A stretch of DNA of 64,000 nucleotides from Angomonas deanei (GCA_903995115.1 LR877145.1:434001-498000); one strand, 5' to 3'. Positions 19,291 to 30,300 are shown, counted from the first letter of the stretch. Program-made: numbers and translations. Notes: generated by a model not told the origin, from the letters alone.

Positions 19291-21303
19291 CTACGTCTGT
19301 CGGCGTGAGCCGCTCTTGTTGGCCGTCCTGGAAGAAGAGGAAAAGGTTTTGGTAAAGCCTGACATCAGATCCGCCAAGTTCCGTTGAGAGCGGTCCCCCT
19401 CCTCGCTACTGTCCCGCACCTGTGTCGTCGTCGGGCTGCCGGCCGGGGCGCCACCCTCGGTGACGGCCTTCACATCTTTGCTTATGTTCATCCCCTCCCA
19501 CAGACGGAACAGGACGGAAGACAAGGCCAGCAACGCCCCCTTGGGGTAGTGGCAGAAGAAGCCAGAGTACGTGATGGACATGCCATTGGCCTCCGCAAAC
19601 ACCTGCATCGTCTTGTCCTTCCCTGCAGTAATGGCTGGGATTTTGAGAAAGTCGGGGGTAATGCGGGAGATGGGGGACTGACCGGTGATGCTACTCTTAT
19701 TGGCGGCGACGGGCTCGCGGCCGGTGAGGACCCACATGTCCTTGTACCCGCTCTTCTTGTTCCGCTCGTCGCGGACTTGCCCCACCTTGCCCACCTGGAC
19801 CGCCTCCCCCGAGTAGAAGTGCTTCCCGGTGGAGTCCGTCACGACCACGTCCTCGCCGCCGGGGGCGGGGGTGTAGACTTTGATTTGAGACTTGATACGG
19901 TTGCGGCTGACGATGAACCGGGGGTGACGGGTGGTGTCACACACGAGGTACACCTCATGCAAGGGGTGACCCGTCTCCTGAAAAATAGCCGCACTCAGTG
20001 TTTCCTTCCCCTTCACGCCGGCGGACGAGACAAACACCTCCGGAAATTCAATCGTCCCCACGTAGGATCCGTCGCTGTAGGCGGAGGTGCTACCGTCCAT
20101 GCAGATGGTAAAGTCGAACTTCACGGAGGTGCCCGAATGCGAGGACGGCAGTTCGGCGGACGTAGGAGAAGGTATCTGTGGATCAGAGTTGGAGTCGGTG
20201 TCAAGGTTGTCGGACACCTCCGAGCCGTCCCCGGCGGAAAGAAGATCGTACGCCGCCTGCACGGCCGCTGCGTTGGGGTCGGCGAAGGAGGCTAGACTGC
20301 GGGTACCGAGCACAAGGCGCGGCGCCCCCTCCTCGTCGTTCTCGTAGACACAACTTTCATACCGCGACTGATTCTCAAAGACAAAAGAGTTGTACAAACT
20401 ATATAATTGAAGGGCCTCTTCGTCTTCGTTCGGGTCCACACCATCGGCGGGTGGGGACGGTGGCAGTGTCGTCGTGCCCCCTTCGCGCATTCGCTTAATC
20501 TCTTTCTGGAGAATGTCATCCATCTCGTCCACGCTGTTCGTCCCGCCGTAGGACGGAAGAATATTCTTCTCCGTAATAAAATCTTTTAACGTTTGTGGAC
20601 TGGGTGGTTTGCTCTCAAACTTAATCTTATCTTGAATGCGAGAGTCAATGAAGGCCTTGAGCACCTTCCACGCCCCCGTTACCGCCCAGCCGCTGTTGAA
20701 GATGAGCATTCGCCGCATCAGCTCTGGGTAGTAATCCTGCAACACCCGCATCATCTCCTTCAAGAAACTAATCACCTGTCCGTTAATGGCAGACACCGTC
20801 ACCTTCCCCAAGTCAATCACGTAGGTGGCGCGGTCCATCCCTAAATAACGTGACACATAACGGGACATCTCCATGACACGCATTTGGGCCCGCGTAATGA
20901 CACTCGTCGGGATTTTTTTCATGGCCGCGGTCAGCTCCGCCGGGTCGGGGGCGATCCAGAGGCACGGGTAGCCTTCCTTGTCCTTGCCGTACATGACGGT
21001 CATGATGTTCTTCACCTCCGGCTCCACCGGCTCCGCAATGATACCGTTGAGCTTGTTCTCCGCCCGCAGCCGTGCATACTGCCGAATACGCGTCTCCGCC
21101 TCGTCCAGGTGCCAGTGACAACCAATTAAAAAACGATAGAGTAGATCACAGTCATTCACCTTCAGCGTATCGTCGATGGGGAGAATATCTTTTATTTTGG
21201 AGTACAACTGCAAATTCTTCCGCCGGTGCTCATCCTGTAGTACTAGGGGACCGGACTTGAGTTGCCCATCCCAGTCTTTCTGATACTGGGGGTCAATCGC
21301 CAT
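19291..21303 (-). CDS. CRAL-TRIO (Sec14-like) protein with a C-terminal extra domain
   Basis: A 670-residue protein. Residues about 30-85 form the CRAL-TRIO N-terminal helices (DCDLLYRFLIGCHWHLDEAE), and 95-255 the lipid-binding fold, with ATYVIDLGKVTVSAIN near 155 and PELMRRMLIFNSGW near 190. A poly-acidic, Ser/Pro-rich linker follows to about residue 395. Residues 400-610 are a beta-rich domain (FDFTICMDGSTSAYSDG, later MQVFAEANGMSITYSGFF, then FRLWEG) that vaguely recalls tubby/LURP/scramblase-like folds; this is unproven. The likely role is phosphoinositide or lipid transfer at membranes. The start is the ATG at 21303 (MAIDPQYQ). Confidence 0.87.
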   Translation of the reverse strand: MAIDPQYQKDWDGQLKSGPLVLQDEHRRKNLQLYSKIKDILPIDDTLKVNDCDLLYRFLIGCHWHLDEAETRIRQYARLRAENKLNGIIAEPVEPEVKNIMTVMYGKDKEGYPCLWIAPDPAELTAAMKKIPTSVITRAQMRVMEMSRYVSRYLGMDRATYVIDLGKVTVSAINGQVISFLKEMMRVLQDYYPELMRRMLIFNSGWAVTGAWKVLKAFIDSRIQDKIKFESKPPSPQTLKDFITEKNILPSYGGTNSVDEMDDILQKEIKRMREGGTTTLPPSPPADGVDPNEDEEALQLYSLYNSFVFENQSRYESCVYENDEEGAPRLVLGTRSLASFADPNAAAVQAAYDLLSAGDGSEVSDNLDTDSNSDPQIPSPTSAELPSSHSGTSVKFDFTICMDGSTSAYSDGSYVGTIEFPEVFVSSAGVKGKETLSAAIFQETGHPLHEVYLVCDTTRHPRFIVSRNRIKSQIKVYTPAPGGEDVVVTDSTGKHFYSGEAVQVGKVGQVRDERNKKSGYKDMWVLTGREPVAANKSSITGQSPISRITPDFLKIPAITAGKDKTMQVFAEANGMSITYSGFFCHYPKGALLALSSVLFRLWEGMNISKDVKAVTEGGAPAGSPTTTQVRDSSEEGDRSQRNLADLMSGFTKTFSSSSRTANKSGSRRQT

Positions 21304-21518
21304 GTTACTATCCTGGTTTCTATTCTTTTTTCCTTGTGTGCAAAGAGAGAGAGAGAGAGAAAAACCGTGAAAAGAAATGATGTACATGTGTTTTAATCTA
21401 TACACCAATACTTTAAGAAGAACGTGGGTTCACAGGAAACAAAAGTAAACAGGAAGGATATCATACTAATATAAAAACGATTTTGAATGAAAACGGAACT
21501 CCCCCTCTCCCGATTTCG

Positions 21519-22415
21519 TTACTTGTTTTTTAAAGAATTCAGACTCTTTCGTTTCGCCATAAAATCCACTATCCCAGTCAGCCACGGACGAAGGGTGTAG
21601 CCTAGCTTACCAGCGAGGGTCATGATCACCTCGGCATCCCCGTGCAGGGCACCCTCCAGGCACTCCTTGGCACACACCTCCGGGCTCACCCCACGGCGCT
21701 GATGGCCACCGAGCGGCTTACCATCGTTTGTCATGACACGGCCGTGGAAGTCGGTGTCCACGTACCCAGGACAGCACAGCGTGATGGGGATATCCGTCTC
21801 CCCGCGAAGGGCGTTCATGAACCCCTGTATCGCGTGCTTGGACGCCGTGTAGGCACTTCGCAGGATGGAGGGTAGGACACCCGCCAAGGAGGAGATGACT
21901 ATGATGCGGCTGGGGGACGCCTTCGCGTGTGACCTGGTCAGCACCGGTAGAAACTTCTGTAGCAGTCTAACGTTGGCGAGATAGTTAATGTTCATCATGT
22001 CTTCGCAGATGGTGTGGAACCGCTCCTCCGACGTGAAAGGGGCAATCGCCCCCGCCCCGGCGTTGAGGACGAGGTACTTGACGCTCCCTTCCTCGTGCAT
22101 CTGGCACACGGAGCGCTGTATCGCCGCCGCGCTGTCGGGCTTGCTGAGGTCGGCGACGATAAAGTCCGCGTGAGGCGCCCCGCATTGCTTGCAGTGTTCC
22201 ACCGCCTTCTTCAGTGCGTCTTGATTCCGTCCAATCAGAACCACCTTGCAGCCAGACCTGGCGAACCGCTCGGCCAGGGCCAGGCCCACGCCACTACCAC
22301 CGCCGGTGATGACCGCGACGGCGCCCTTCTTTAGTGGTTTATACCGCAGACGGCGCAGGACGAGCTTGGTCAGCACAAGGCTGGCAATCACCAACGCTAG
22401 CGAGGTGAGACTCAT
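21519..22415 (-). CDS. short-chain dehydrogenase/reductase, membrane-anchored
   Basis: A 298-residue SDR. Residues 1-20 form a hydrophobic anchor (LALVIASLVLTKLVL). The nucleotide-binding TGGGSGVG lies at about 37-44, NAGAG near 119, the catalytic Ser in IIVISSLAG, and YTASK at about 186-190 with the active-site Tyr and Lys. The layout resembles DHRS7 or 11-beta-HSD-like enzymes and 3-ketosphinganine reductase, an NADPH-dependent ketone reductase in the ER membrane. The substrate cannot be read from the sequence. The start is the ATG at 22415. Confidence 0.93.
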   Translation of the reverse strand: MSLTSLALVIASLVLTKLVLRRLRYKPLKKGAVAVITGGGSGVGLALAERFARSGCKVVLIGRNQDALKKAVEHCKQCGAPHADFIVADLSKPDSAAAIQRSVCQMHEEGSVKYLVLNAGAGAIAPFTSEERFHTICEDMMNINYLANVRLLQKFLPVLTRSHAKASPSRIIVISSLAGVLPSILRSAYTASKHAIQGFMNALRGETDIPITLCCPGYVDTDFHGRVMTNDGKPLGGHQRRGVSPEVCAKECLEGALHGDAEVIMTLAGKLGYTLRPWLTGIVDFMAKRKSLNSLKNK

Positions 22416-22637
22416 ACGGTTAAAAAGGGGAATACTAGTAGACTGAAGATAAGGAGGAGGAGGGAGAAGAAGTGTTTTTGAGTTGTATTATCTCCTTTTC
22501 AACTTCCAAAAAGAGGTCAGGGGGGTCGGGGAAAAAATGAAGTTGATTTGAACTAATAGCAAATACTCAAAAAAAAGACAGGCATATAGAGAGAGTGACA
22601 GAAATGAAAAGAAAAGCGACGAAATCGTCGTCCGTCT

Positions 22638-23708
22638 TTACTGTGGCGGTGGTGGCGCAACACTATTATTGATGCGCATCGCTGGAAGATCAAAGTTCGC
22701 GGTCAAACGCTCCTGCCCCACGCGACGATACAGTGTAATCTCCTGCTGCTTAAAGTAACGCTTCCCCGCACTGGTGACCAAGATAAGATTCAAGTAGTAC
22801 TTGACGCTAAAGGCATTGGCAATGTTGTTATACGTCGGGGTAAGACGAGGAATGGAGTAGAGATAGAGGCGGATAGGAATGATTTCCCCCACAATCGGCG
22901 TGCCATCCATCACCTCAAATTTCTGTAGCACCTCCGTCTCGAAGTGGTCCTTGGAGTTATTGTAGTTGATAAATTCTTTCCGCACGACCCCAATCTCGCC
23001 GTACTGTATGTCGAGGTCCGCCACCTTAAAGGTGACTTTCCCCATTACCCGTTCCTGTAGATGAAAGATTCCCTTGTCGTACCGGAACTCAATGTGCAGT
23101 CGATCGTCCACACCGACATCCATGGCGATGGATTGACTGCCGAATACGGTTTCCCTAAAATAGCTGCGATGGGCAGAGGCGTTGGCCTGTTTCTCGCTCT
23201 GCTCCTCGTCGACCCCTGTTACCCATATTTCTTGTTTGCCGGTGATGTTCTTTACCGTCCGCCCGACCGAGGCACGGACGTAGTAGGCGACAGACGCGTT
23301 GATGCCCCTATACGACTCATACGGCTTGACCGCGGCAAAACTAAAGTTCAAGGGCGTCGGACCATTAATGGTGTCGGGTTCAAATTTTATCTCCTGACTC
23401 AGAAATCTCACGTTATTCTCATCCACCGCGACGGTCTTGACCATCCCAATGAGCTGTATTGTGACGCCGAGGTGGCGGTAGGAGGCGCCGCTGGGCAGGA
23501 GCGTCACCCGGCCGGTCACGGGCTCGTTGCCTTGGTAGAGGTGCAGCTGCTCCCTCACATTATTGTACAAATCATCCACGGCTATCTTTTCCGACTCCTC
23601 CTTGTGGTCAAACTCAAACGATAAATCACACCCGTCGACCTTTCGGAGTAGTTTGCCGAAGAAAGAGGGGCCACTCTGTTTCTCTGGAAGGCGTTCATGC
23701 TGTAGCAT
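22638..23708 (-). CDS. VPS26: retromer subunit Vps26
   Basis: A 356-residue arrestin-fold protein with the Vps26 landmarks: YQGNEPVTGRVTL near residue 58, the RHLGVTIQLIG strand, LNFSFAAVKPYESYRGINASVAYYVR at about 125-150, FRYDKGIFHLQERVMGKVTF, and the C-terminal GTPIVGEIIPIRLYL block. Vps26 pairs with Vps35 to sort cargo from endosomes to the trans-Golgi network. The length is in the family range. The start is the ATG at 23708 (MLQHERL). It lies next to another endosomal sorting gene, Vps24. Confidence 0.96.
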   Translation of the reverse strand: MLQHERLPEKQSGPSFFGKLLRKVDGCDLSFEFDHKEESEKIAVDDLYNNVREQLHLYQGNEPVTGRVTLLPSGASYRHLGVTIQLIGMVKTVAVDENNVRFLSQEIKFEPDTINGPTPLNFSFAAVKPYESYRGINASVAYYVRASVGRTVKNITGKQEIWVTGVDEEQSEKQANASAHRSYFRETVFGSQSIAMDVGVDDRLHIEFRYDKGIFHLQERVMGKVTFKVADLDIQYGEIGVVRKEFINYNNSKDHFETEVLQKFEVMDGTPIVGEIIPIRLYLYSIPRLTPTYNNIANAFSVKYYLNLILVTSAGKRYFKQQEITLYRRVGQERLTANFDLPAMRINNSVAPPPPQ

Positions 23709-23996
23709 TGTTTTGTTATGGTTATTATTATTCTGTTTTAGCTTACAGTAAAGCACAGGAAATAATAAAAGGAGAGATGTTTGGTGTGAACACAATACAA
23801 AACGCGCACACGTTTAAAAAAATATTCAACACGAACTGAAATCGAAAAGAAAAGGGTAAAATGGGAATATGCAACAAGCGACAACAAAAATTTTATATAA
23901 AAAAAAACATTGCTACTCTACACTCGCTAAAATATCGAAAAGGAAGAGGGGAACGTGACCCGAAAAAAAAAGGGAAAAAACGAAGAAGAAAAAGAA

Positions 23997-24647
23997 CTAC
24001 GACTTGAGCGCATTGAACCGTTCCATTAGATCTTCATCTTCGTCGTCCTCCTCCTCGACCACCTGCTGCTGCTGCTTCTGTGGCAGTTTGCCAGCCCCCA
24101 CGTGCGCCCCCGCCATCTGGTTCTGGGTCACCTCCTCCACCACCTTGTTGACCTCATCCTCCAGCTCCGTGTCACTGATGTCGTCGTCGAGGGCGGCGTC
24201 GAGGGTGTCGTTCATCATCTCCTCCATGATACCCCCCTTGGCCATCTCCTTGCTCATCTCCATCATGGTCTGCTGCACCTCCTTCACCTTAACCAGCGCG
24301 TTCATCTCCTTCATGATCTCGCCGCTCTTCTGCAGGCCCCCTGCCACCTTTGCCTGCGCCAGCTGGTTCTGCAGCTGCATCGCGACAGAGTTCATTTGGG
24401 TCTTGGCCGTGTACATGCGATTCACCGCCTTGCGGGAGCGGACTAACTCTTTCGCCAACATCTTCACCGCGACGGTGTCGTTTTGTTTGGCGGCCTGCTT
24501 CATGCTCATCTTTACCTTTTGTTCCTCTCGTCTGATCCTTGTGATTTGCATGTCTATCTTTCGCTGCTCCGAGCGTAGTTGGCGAGTCCACTTCTTCACT
24601 TCCTCCTCGGGGGTCGTGCGACCGAACATTTTTCTCATTTTGTCCAT
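23997..24647 (-). CDS. VPS24: ESCRT-III subunit Vps24/CHMP3
   Basis: A 216-residue Snf7-family protein. The basic N-terminal helices (RTTPEEEVKKWTRQLRSEQRKID, then IRREEQKVKMSMKQAAKQ) and LAKELVRSRKAVNRMYTAK match Vps24/CHMP3 better than Vps2. The acidic C-terminal third ends EDLMERFNALKS, an MIT-interacting motif for Vps4. It acts in multivesicular body formation and membrane scission. The length is typical. The start is the ATG at 24647. Confidence 0.93.
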   Translation of the reverse strand: MDKMRKMFGRTTPEEEVKKWTRQLRSEQRKIDMQITRIRREEQKVKMSMKQAAKQNDTVAVKMLAKELVRSRKAVNRMYTAKTQMNSVAMQLQNQLAQAKVAGGLQKSGEIMKEMNALVKVKEVQQTMMEMSKEMAKGGIMEEMMNDTLDAALDDDISDTELEDEVNKVVEEVTQNQMAGAHVGAGKLPQKQQQQVVEEEDDEDEDLMERFNALKS

Positions 24648-24804
24648 TGTGGAAGGTGTTTTAGAATAATAAAGTGCTTGCTACTATAAGTCAAAAGAGA
24701 AGTAGGGAGTGAGAGAGGTGGGAAAGGAAAGAAGGAGCGAGGCAAAAAAGGAAATAATAGTGCTGTCCTCCTGCCATGTGCAGCTCCACGGTATGACTAG
24801 CAGC

Positions 24805-25596
24805 TCACCATCCAGCATCCCGGCGGCGCTGCTCCTCCTCGGCGGAGGGGTCTCCCCCAGACGGGGATTGGATATCAGAGCCCAACGTCGTCGTCTGCAC
24901 CACCAAGGGCGGCCGCAGCGTGTAGCAGTTCGGTGACACCACATACGGTTCCGCCAGCTCCCTCTGCGCCACCGACAGTGTCATCATGGTGTCGAGCTGG
25001 TAGGTGAGAGGCAGGCAGCACCGCAGCAGCTCTCTCGCCCCTGCTGGGGTAACAGCGTAGGCATTCGTGGTCCGGTGGAACCCTGGTACCCGGCAGACCC
25101 CCTCCGCCACCCGCAGTCGGTCACACTGCCCAGCGGTGTCCAGTCCACTGAGATACAGCAGCTCCCACCCCGCCGGCACGTGAGGGAGGACCGCCTCATA
25201 CCGCGCCGTGAAGTCGGCGGGGAAGAGCGAGTCATCCTCCACCACTAAATACGGAAGTGTGGGGGCACACAGCGCTCCGGGTGGGCGGCGGCAGGCGGTC
25301 AGGGTGAGAATACGCTGCCATATCAGAATGTGACTGAGGGCACACCCCACCGCCCCCGGGGTGAGGTCCATCCCCCACACCAAGTGCTCCTGCCGCTCCT
25401 GCAGTCGGCGCCACCCCAGCGGAGAGAAGAGCCCCGCACGGTGCAGCTGGTCTAGCGAGACGGTCCGCCCATCCACGGCGGCCACTCGCTCGACCAGGTG
25501 GGGTGGGAACTGAGCGTGACGTCGAAGCTGATCCACGATGAAACGCCATCGGTCCTGTCGGTGGGTTAAATTTATGACAAAAACCTTTTCGAACAT
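24805..25596 (-). CDS. GT25-like glycosyltransferase
   Basis: A 263-residue protein. It opens MFEKVFVINLTHRQDRWRF, the typical start of family-25 glycosyltransferases (LPS biosynthesis and collagen galactosyltransferase type). GAVGCALSHILIWQ lies near residue 95, VVEDDSLFP near 130 gives the Asp-x-Asp-like metal site, and LYLSGL and TTNAYAVTPAGARELL follow. There is no signal peptide from this start, so a cytosolic enzyme or an upstream anchor remains open. The start is the ATG at 25596. An in-frame TTG at 25650 lies immediately after the likely splice acceptor and is not used. Confidence 0.85.
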   Translation of the reverse strand: MFEKVFVINLTHRQDRWRFIVDQLRRHAQFPPHLVERVAAVDGRTVSLDQLHRAGLFSPLGWRRLQERQEHLVWGMDLTPGAVGCALSHILIWQRILTLTACRRPPGALCAPTLPYLVVEDDSLFPADFTARYEAVLPHVPAGWELLYLSGLDTAGQCDRLRVAEGVCRVPGFHRTTNAYAVTPAGARELLRCCLPLTYQLDTMMTLSVAQRELAEPYVVSPNCYTLRPPLVVQTTTLGSDIQSPSGGDPSAEEEQRRRDAGW

Positions 25597-25636
25597 GGAT
25601 CGTACATGTGACTCTAATTGTAGTGAGTACTTCGTG

Positions 25637-25660
25637 CTGGGTTGTAGCAAAAAAATGTGA
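25637..25660 (-). promoter_or_regulatory. predicted spliced-leader acceptor of the GT25-like gene
   Basis: The coding strand reads TTCACATTTTTTTGCTACAACCCAG, with the AG at 25638-25637, 41 nt before the ATG. It is the best pyrimidine-tract plus AG pair upstream of this gene and supports the start at 25596. Inferred from the kinetoplastid rule. Confidence 0.5.
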
Positions 25661-26047
25661 AAATGAAGATAAAATGGGGAAGAGCTGATTCGTGTCCTTG
25701 TTCATTCACTATCGTCAATAAAAAAAAAAAAAAACATCAAGCATAAAAAGAAAAACGTTTTTGATTGGGACGCACTAAAACTACCTCATCTTAACGATGG
25801 ATGTCTTCTTTGTTTGAACATTTTTTTTCTTAACCTTCATAAATATTCCATTTTTTATTTTGTTTGTTTTGTCTGTTTTCATTTTTTTGGTTTTGTTGTA
25901 GTTGATTTTTTAGAAAAATATTCGCTATTCGTTAAAAATGAAGTACGATAATGCTGAAGTATTATCTTCCATTTTTTACTTTTTTTTGGTATCTGTATAT
26001 GTGTGTGTGTGTGTAGAAGAAGAAAAAAAGTTCTTCTGGCACCATCT
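25661..26047. other. intergenic, no gene seen
   Basis: About 390 AT-rich bases, including a short GT repeat near 26000-26016 and T-runs. It should contain the 3' UTR of the NIPSNAP gene. Nothing else is recognised. Confidence 0.55.
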
Positions 26048-26656
26048 TTACCGCCACACGCACCCCAGTGAGGTGGACCAGCGGCAGGGACCCATAATCT
26101 TCGACACACAGTCCGGCGGTGGGTTGATTGGGATCAAATCGTCTAACTTACGTGCCTTCACAATGTGCAGATACTTCCCCTCCCCGTCCCCTATCGCAAT
26201 GTTGAACGTGGCGGCGAGGATGGCGCTAGGCCCCGACAGCTCAATCTCCTTGTGAGGAGACACCTGCATGAGGTACTTGTAGCTGAGGGTGCTCGCCGTT
26301 CCCTCCCGGTAGACACGGGTGAGGAGTAGGTTCTGCTGGTGGGTGAGGTGCTTCTGCATCGGGCGGTAAAACACCCGCTGCCACTGCTGGTCGCTCTCCA
26401 GCTCCTTCCGGCACTCGTAGCGGTGCTCCAGGCTGTCGAACTGCCAGAGGTGCAGCCACTGGTTGATGGCGCCCATCTGCGCCGTCCAGTAGCCCATGCA
26501 CTTTCCGCCAGTGGCGGGCCGCTTGGACATGTGCTCCATGGCTAACGCATTCAGCTCGTGATAACTACCAGGCTTGATATTGTGCATACGAAGTTCATAA
26601 AGGTGTTCCGGCGGCTGTTGGATCCCCTTTAATCTTAAAAAGGACTTGCGCAGCAT
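26048..26656 (-). CDS. NIPSNAP family protein
   Basis: A 202-residue protein. The NIPSNAP fold (dimeric alpha/beta barrel) is shown by YELRMHNIKPGSYHELN near residue 20 and by GYWTAQMGAINQWLHLWQFDSLEHRYE at about 55-85, close to the family pattern GYWTTELG.LNQV.HIW.Y.SLEHR. The N-terminus MLRKSFLRLKG may target it to mitochondria, where family members reside. The molecular function in protists is unknown. The start is the ATG at 26656. Confidence 0.9.
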   Translation of the reverse strand: MLRKSFLRLKGIQQPPEHLYELRMHNIKPGSYHELNALAMEHMSKRPATGGKCMGYWTAQMGAINQWLHLWQFDSLEHRYECRKELESDQQWQRVFYRPMQKHLTHQQNLLLTRVYREGTASTLSYKYLMQVSPHKEIELSGPSAILAATFNIAIGDGEGKYLHIVKARKLDDLIPINPPPDCVSKIMGPCRWSTSLGCVWR

Positions 26657-27306
26657 CTGTGGGAATGAAAAAATGAAAGTAAGATAAGGTGACTAAGAAT
26701 ATATATACGCTACGCTTGTGTGGATCGTGCAAAGAAAAAAGAAAGGAAGGAAATGTATTTTTTTTTTTTTGGTGAAAAGAGAAGAAAAAATGAAAGTGTG
26801 CCACGGAGGAAATAAAAAAAAGGTCATGAGGATAATTTCTTGATAATCGGTAAAGTAAATAAGAGTGTTGTTTTGTTTGATCGATATGAATATTGTATTA
26901 ATTTTTTTATTTTTTTATTATTAGTGTGGTTCTGTTTTCGTTTTTTTTTTTTTAAGATACATTTTTTTTTTTTTTTTAATGACTTCAGATCGTTTTAAAT
27001 TGTGTTTTCTTTCCCTGAAATACGCAAAATAGGATAAAACTATATAAAAAAAAAAGAAGCTCCCAAATATGTATTTTTTAGAAAGAAAAGAAAAAAAAAA
27101 GCATCGACGCAAAGCAAAAACAAGTTTCTTTTTTTTTTTTTTTTAGTTTACGTTCTGATTTTGCTACCTTCGCTATATGTGAAAAGAACTACTTCCGCTA
27201 TTTTTTTATTATTATCATCATCCTGTTCTGCTAAATCTTTTTCCATCAAAATCGCCCCGTAGGATGGGCCTACGCTTATGTGTATAACCATAGTGGTCAT
27301 TGGCCT
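26657..27306. other. longest intergenic stretch, very AT-rich
   Basis: 650 bases dominated by A- and T-runs (26757-26770, 26941-26952, 26963-26977, 27128-27144). No reading frame of convincing composition is present, and I see no tRNA or snoRNA pattern. The likely content is the 3' UTR of the 2-oxoglutarate dehydrogenase gene plus the processing region of the NIPSNAP gene. Confidence 0.55.
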
Positions 27307-30300
27307 TTACTTCTTAAAGGCAGCCTCCATAATCGCGGCTTGCTCCTTGAGGTGCACAGTGTGGTACCCCGTGCAGACGGCGCAGTTGTGCGTCCTGCCA
27401 ACGTAGAGGAGGGGACGGGAACCGTTGGTGTAGTGATCGATACGAGCCTCCACGTGGGCGTAGGCCCCCATGTTCTTGGGGTCCTCCTGCACCCACATCA
27501 GCTCCGCGTTGCTGTACTCCTGCAGCAAGTTCTGGATCTCCGCCACCGGGAAGGGGGCGAGCTCCTCGATACGGACCACCGCCACGTCGTCAATCTTATT
27601 CGTCTCGCGGTACTTGTCGAGGGCCCAGAAGATCTGGCCGCTGCACAGGATCAGACGGCGTGCCTTGCTGGCGGGGACGGTGGCGTCCGGGATGACAGGA
27701 AGGAAGCTGCCGGAGGTGAACTCCTCCAAGTTGGACACGTTGGGAGCACGAAGGTACTGCTTGGAGAAGAAGATGATGAGGGACTTCCTGAAGTCGCGCT
27801 TGAGGTGGCGACGGAGGAGGTGAAAGTACTGGGCGGGGGTGGTCGGCAGGACACACTCCCAGTTGACGCGGTGGTGGCGCTCCTCCACCGTGAGGGCGGG
27901 GGTCAGCTCATCCTCGTTGCACATTTGCAGGAAGCGCTCCAGGCGGCCGCTGCTATGCTCCGGGCCCTTTCCGTCGAACCCGTGTGGGAGCGACACCACA
28001 CAGGACTGTGGCTGATTCCACTTGGTCTCACCAGAGGAGAGGAACTGGTCAAAGATGATGGCAGCCCCGTTCGCAAAGTCGCCGTACTGTGCCTCCCACA
28101 TGACGAGTTGGTTCGGGTCAAAGATGGAGTAGCCGGCGGCGTACCCCATGCAGGCGTACTCGCTGAGAGGACTGTTGGTAATACGGAACCGACCCTGGCC
28201 CTCTCCGACGTGCTCGAGGGGCGTATAGCTACCCTCTTTCTCCACATTGTGCACCACGGCGTGGCGCTGGGCATACGTCCCTCGCTCCACATCCTCGCCA
28301 GTGATGCGAACGTTGTGGCCCTCTAACAAGAGGGACCCGAAGGCGAGCGCCTCCGCGGTACCCCACTCGATGCCCTTCCCCTGCTCTAGGGTCTCCACGC
28401 GACGGTCCAGGACATTCTTCAACTTCGGGTGCGGCTGGAAGCCATCGGGGTATGTCTTGAGCGCCTTGGCCACCTTGTCTACCGTCTCCTTCGTGATGGC
28501 CGTCGGCTCAAACGACACCTTGCCCATCTCGTCGGAGTGCTTCATCGTCTTCCACTTGGTGGGGATACTCTCCTTCAAATACTCCGCGTAGTTTACCTTC
28601 TCGGCCAATTCCTGGTAAGAGCCGAAGCGTTCCTTCTCTACGATAGACTTGTTCGTCACCTCCTGGGAGGTCACCACCCCCTCGCTGATCAGCTGGTCCG
28701 AGTAGCGGCGGAACACATGCGGCATCTGTCGGATTCGGCTGTACATGAGAGGTTGGGTGATGCTCGGGTCATCGTTCTCGTTGTGGCCGTAACGACGGTA
28801 GCAGACCAAATCGATCACGACGGACTTGTGGAACTTGGCGCGGAACTCCGCCGCGAACTGAAAGACGCGCACCACATCCTCTGGACTATCTCCGTTGACG
28901 TGCAGAATCGGGCAGCCGTAGACACGACCGAGATCGGTACAGTAGGCACTGCTACGACTGGACTTGGGGTCGGTGGTGAAACCAATCTGATTGTTGCACA
29001 CCACGTGGATCGTGCCGCCCGTGGAGTGGGAGGCCACCTCGCTCATGCACATGGACTCAAACGCCACACCCTGGCCGGAAAAGGCGGCATCGCCGTGAAT
29101 TTCAATTGGGATCACTTTATCGATGCCACCCTCCCCGCGCTCGTCCTGGTCCGCCCGTGTGTAGCCCTGCACGAGAGGGTTTACCGCCTCCAAGTGGGAG
29201 GGATTCGCCAACATCTCCGTGAGCATCTCTCGTCCGTTGCGGAATTTTAGCTTGGAGTGACTTCCCAAGTGGTACTTGACATCGGACTGCATCTCAAAGG
29301 GGGCGAGCTCCTCCCCCTTGATACCGACGAACTCCTTCAGGATAATATCGAATGGCTTACCGACGACGTGATACAGAACGTTCAGTCGACCACGATGCGC
29401 CATACCGAGGTTCATCTTCTCCACCCCTAACGCGGCGGAGGTCTCGAGGAGAGACAGGAGACCCACTATCATGGACTCCGCCCCGTCACACCCGAACCGC
29501 TTCTGTGTGGAGTACTTTCGTTTGAAAAAGTCCTCAAAGTGCACCGCCGACGCGACGGTGTCCCAAATGTGTAACTTTTCCTCCTTGGAGAAGGGGCGGT
29601 GGAGGACGCTGGTGGGACCCTCCAGCTCAATGTGGGAACGAATGAAGCGGCGGGCGGAGGTCTGGTCCATGTGCGAGAGCTCGAAGCCGATTCTGCCGCA
29701 GTACCGCTCCATGAGCAGCTCGTGCAGCTGTCGTATCTGCATTGGGGGACTAGAGGTGTCTAGTACACCGCCAACGGTATCCTGAAACCCAACCCGCACC
29801 ACACGCTCGGCGTCCTTCTGGGTGAACCCAAAGTAGCCTAGGTCCAGCCGCACCATGTCCTTGAACTTACGGGAAGGGGTACGCTGGGTGGGGTCGTCGT
29901 CGTCAAAGTCGAGGGGGTCGGTCTGCGCCATGAGGTGGCCACGCTCCTCGAAGGCCTGGATCATCCACGTCAGACGGCCGCAATCCTCGAGGGACTGCTT
30001 CACCACCATCTCGTCCATGCTGGCGACAGGTAGCACACGGATGGGAGACTCTAGTAACGGTTTCTCCATGTCCCCGAGGTCCTCCCGCGCGAAGAGCTCC
30101 GCCCAGCTGACGTCCACGGAGTTCGGGTCCTTCTTCCAGTCGTCGTACAGACCTTCTACGTAGAGAGATGAACTCCCGTTCAGGAAAGAGTCGTTGGTAT
30201 ACAGTAGCCGTCTCTCCGGGACACCGATGTTGCTGGAGGCGGGGCGGGTGGAGAGGAGAGAGGGGAGAGCCCTCAGCGCCACGGGGCGCTTTGCTAAGAA

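Noticed and set aside
26657-27306. A hidden RNA gene in the longest gap
   Set aside because: I could not find tRNA arms, snoRNA boxes or any stable stem by eye. The sequence is mostly homopolymer tracts.
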